Source: Methylotenera_A sp040387095 (lineage in GTDB: Bacteria > Pseudomonadota > Gammaproteobacteria > Burkholderiales > Methylophilaceae). From it: DNA of 6,584 bases. The stretch spans positions 1 to 6,584 of the forward strand of contig JAZKEJ010000001.1 of NCBI GenBank assembly GCA_040387095.1, given 5' to 3'. Positions within the stretch are counted from its first letter, which is position 1, and each line of letters starts with the position of its first letter. A program made the position numbers and the translations under genes. The notes under the pieces are model-generated. The model was not told the origin of the DNA. It made no database searches and saw nothing but the letters and a program-made list of their open reading frames with translations. Positions 5,184 through 6,584 of the stretch are shown here, in pieces.

Positions 5184-5672
5184 TTAATGCCTGTTTGGAT
5201 TTTTAGGTGGGTGTGTTGGTGAGATTTTTTTGATGGCCGGGGATGACTCGGGTTTTAGATTGACGTCTGAAGAAACTAGCTTACCCAATTCAAGCATAAA
5301 TGGCGCTGGGTCTAGTTTTTCATAGCCACGTATTTTTCCTTCAAGAAGTTTTACCAAGCCTTCATGCTTCAATACAGCTAATAGAAAACCTGGCGTATTG
5401 ACTGACTTACCGATAAACAATTTGATCAACGGGAATGATGTCACTCGGAAAGGTGCAGTATCAAGCGCTGTTTGTATATCAACCAGCTTTATCCACTCTT
5501 CACTAAAAAAACCCCCTCCAGAATTGGCCACAATGCGAATGTAGACTTGCTTATCTTCGTCACAACCAAAATGATAGTTGAGAGTTGCTTTACCAGAACA
5601 GGTTGGGCATGTTGCTATTTTGATGATGCGTGTGACTTGTGGTTTAGTTTTGATAATTGCTTTCTTTGTCAT
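5184..5672 (-). CDS. Hypothetical protein, 162 residues, with CPTC motif
   Basis: No family recognised. A basic N-terminus is followed by TCPTCSGKATLNYHFGCDED with Cys22, Cys25 and Cys37 and His34, which could make a small metal site. Then comes a glycine-rich NSGGGFFSEEWIKL segment (about 50-63), a hydrophobic core (PFRVTSFPLIKLFIG and NTPGFLLAVLKHEGL), and a disordered proline/lysine tail (SPTHPPKNPNRH). No membrane segment. The start is well set: AAAGGAG ends seven bases before ATG 5672. It has its own upstream space with a near-palindrome at 5709-5722 below a terminator, so it probably starts a transcription unit. A nucleic-acid-binding role is possible but not shown. Confidence 0.75.
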   Translation of the reverse strand: MTKKAIIKTKPQVTRIIKIATCPTCSGKATLNYHFGCDEDKQVYIRIVANSGGGFFSEEWIKLVDIQTALDTAPFRVTSFPLIKLFIGKSVNTPGFLLAVLKHEGLVKLLEGKIRGYEKLDPAPFMLELGKLVSSDVNLKPESSPAIKKISPTHPPKNPNRH

Positions 5673-5708
5673 GTAATACTCCTTTGGGTTGAAATGAATT
5701 GCACTTGT

Positions 5709-5722
5709 ATCTCATATAAGAT
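5709..5722. promoter_or_regulatory. Near-perfect 14-bp palindrome, candidate operator
   Basis: ATCTCATATAAGAT is symmetric except for one pair (ATCT-N-ATAT-N-AGAT). It lies 37-50 bases before the ATG of the 162-residue gene, between that gene and the terminator at 5752-5784, where its promoter should be. The AT-rich centre could overlap a -10 box, but no matching -35 box was found. Confidence 0.4.
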
Positions 5723-5751
5723 GGTTAAATTTCCGCTCCGTATATAGACGT

Positions 5752-5784
5752 AAAAAAGCCCACTGACCTTTCGGTGAAATGGGC
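5752..5784 (-). terminator. Rho-independent terminator of the membrane-protein gene
   Basis: On the minus strand GCCCATT pairs with AGTGGGC, then after a small internal loop ACC-GAAA-GGT closes a stable tetraloop; TTTTTT (5752-5757) follows. It lies 30 bases beyond the stop at 5814, exactly where the end of that transcript is expected. Confidence 0.82.
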
Positions 5785-5813
5785 GGGGAATGACTATTTA
5801 AAGTTGGTTAAGG

Positions 5814-6287
5814 TTAGGATGCGAGCACTAGATAAAGCAATAAAATGATTAGTCCATACAAACTTATGATGAGAGCTACACGCATAATTTGCATTATTAA
5901 AAATATCAAGATTGACAACATTAGTACCCAAAGCATTTCTAGTACCAATACTAGATAATCGATTAGCCAATCAATCGAAAATTGAAGATAACGATAAGCT
6001 TTGCTGGTTTCGCCTATCCGTGTAATTGCAGCCATTCTGCTTTCAAAGCGTCGCTGACGTAAATTCATCAGTGCTATGTCAAATTTGATTTTGAATCTCA
6101 ATGACATCAATTCCACACTTTGATTAACGGCGCCGTTTGTTTCTGATGAATGGTATTGATAGGCTTTACCTGTTTGGCGTGCTGCTGAAGATGCTGTCTT
6201 TATAAGTGATTTTGATACTTGCTTGGTTGTTATGTTGAGATTAGATTGACGGTTGTTGCTAGACTTTCTTTGGTTGAATTCAGCGAT
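5814..6287 (-). CDS. Membrane protein with polar N-terminus, probable AUC start
   Basis: About 157 residues. The frame is open back to TAG at 6303-6305 but has no ATG, GTG or TTG in its first 57 codons. GAGGG (6295-6299) lies seven bases before an ATC codon at 6285-6287, the best-placed start. GTG 6116 or ATG 6107 would give about 100 residues but have no ribosome binding site. The N-terminal half is polar (FNQRKSSNNRQSN, ASSAARQTGKAYQYHSSETNG); then a basic segment (LRQRRFESRMAAITR) precedes two membrane spans (about 105-132 and 137-156), the second ending the protein. A terminator follows at 5752-5784 and another stands right upstream at 6319-6348. No family recognised. The gene is likely real; the start is uncertain and may reflect a mutated ATG. 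Confidence 0.55.
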   Translation of the reverse strand: MAEFNQRKSSNNRQSNLNITTKQVSKSLIKTASSAARQTGKAYQYHSSETNGAVNQSVELMSLRFKIKFDIALMNLRQRRFESRMAAITRIGETSKAYRYLQFSIDWLIDYLVLVLEMLWVLMLSILIFLIMQIMRVALIISLYGLIILLLYLVLAS

Positions 6288-6318
6288 ATAAATACCCTCT
6301 TTCTATTGTTTACGAACG

Positions 6319-6348
6319 AAAAAAAACCCGCTGAAATCAATCAACGGG
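6319..6348 (-). terminator. Rho-independent terminator of the right-edge gene
   Basis: On the minus strand CCCGTTGA pairs with TCAGCGGG (eight pairs, one G-U) around a six-base loop and is followed at once by eight T (6319-6326). It is 34 bases beyond the stop of the right-edge gene. Only about 20 bases separate it from the ribosome binding site of the next gene. Confidence 0.88.
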
Positions 6349-6381
6349 CAATAATTTGGATCTAACAGGCGAAAACAAACT

Positions 6382-6584
6382 TTAAGTCATAGGTTCCAAC
6401 TTTGGTAAACAGTCTTTGAAATCAACTTGTAGACGTTTAACCAAATTAACTTTATCCATTTCACCATTCATTCGTGCCAAGACCATTGCAATCATAGTAT
6501 TTAAAGCATTTGAGCTTTGCATAATTTGGACGAGTAATTCACTTGGATAGCCATTTAAAAAGCGTTCTATTGGCAAAAATCCAT
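6382..6584 (-). CDS. Hypothetical protein, C-terminal fragment (cut by window edge)
   Basis: The last 66 residues of a gene whose start is beyond the right edge. The frame is open to 6584; a TTG at 6576 is in frame but has no ribosome binding site, so it is probably internal. The visible end reads FLPIERFLNGYPSELLVQ, then a helical stretch with several methionines (IMQSSNALNTMIAMVLARMNG) and a charged helix (DKVNLVKRLQVDFKDC). No signal, membrane span or known motif. It is followed by a strong terminator, which supports a genuine gene end. Function unknown. Confidence 0.6.
   Translation of the reverse strand, partial: GFLPIERFLNGYPSELLVQIMQSSNALNTMIAMVLARMNGEMDKVNLVKRLQVDFKDCLPKLEPMT

Noticed and set aside
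1..6584. CRISPR array, tRNA, rRNA or insertion sequence
   Set aside because: No regularly spaced long repeats, no tRNA-like cloverleaf or CCA end, and no transposase or terminal inverted repeats were seen.

Overview
The window looks like one end of an integrated mobile genetic element (an island, integrative element or phage-satellite type) in a bacterium, most likely a beta- or gammaproteobacterium. The evidence is an AT-leaning but not extreme base composition, the proteobacterial style of the integrase arm domain, the DUF3631-type helicase and an ArdB/KlcA antirestriction protein. The species cannot be told from the sequence. Every gene I can support is on the minus strand, so the window reads right to left.

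Left edge (1-310): the first 61 codons of a tyrosine-recombinase integrase run off the left end, preceded by a good ribosome binding site and a terminator-like hairpin. Replication module (311-2907): an archaeo-eukaryotic (PrimPol-like) primase gene is followed by a DUF3631-type helicase-like ATPase gene. They overlap by one base (TAATG) and are probably translationally coupled. Control region (2908-3294): a non-coding stretch with a near-consensus sigma70 promoter, inverted repeats around and below it, and short repeats above it. One 9-mer of this region, GCGTTGCGG, recurs in a repeat cluster at the 3' end of the helicase gene. This is the best candidate for a replication origin or operator region.

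Accessory module (3295-6584): a small exported protein made of three repeats and an ardB-type antirestriction gene; an unknown 166-residue protein; a 40-residue ORF ending directly against that gene's start codon; a small membrane protein; an unknown 162-residue protein with a CPTC motif; a membrane protein whose reading frame seems to start at a non-AUG (AUC) codon; and a right-edge partial gene of unknown function. Two clear Rho-independent terminators on the minus strand (5752-5784 and 6319-6348) split this part into transcription units.

The likely shared logic is a mobile element: the integrase moves it, the primase and helicase copy it, and ArdB protects it from type I restriction on entering a new host. 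The unknown small genes beside ardB are candidates for other anti-defence or establishment functions, but nothing in their sequence proves that.
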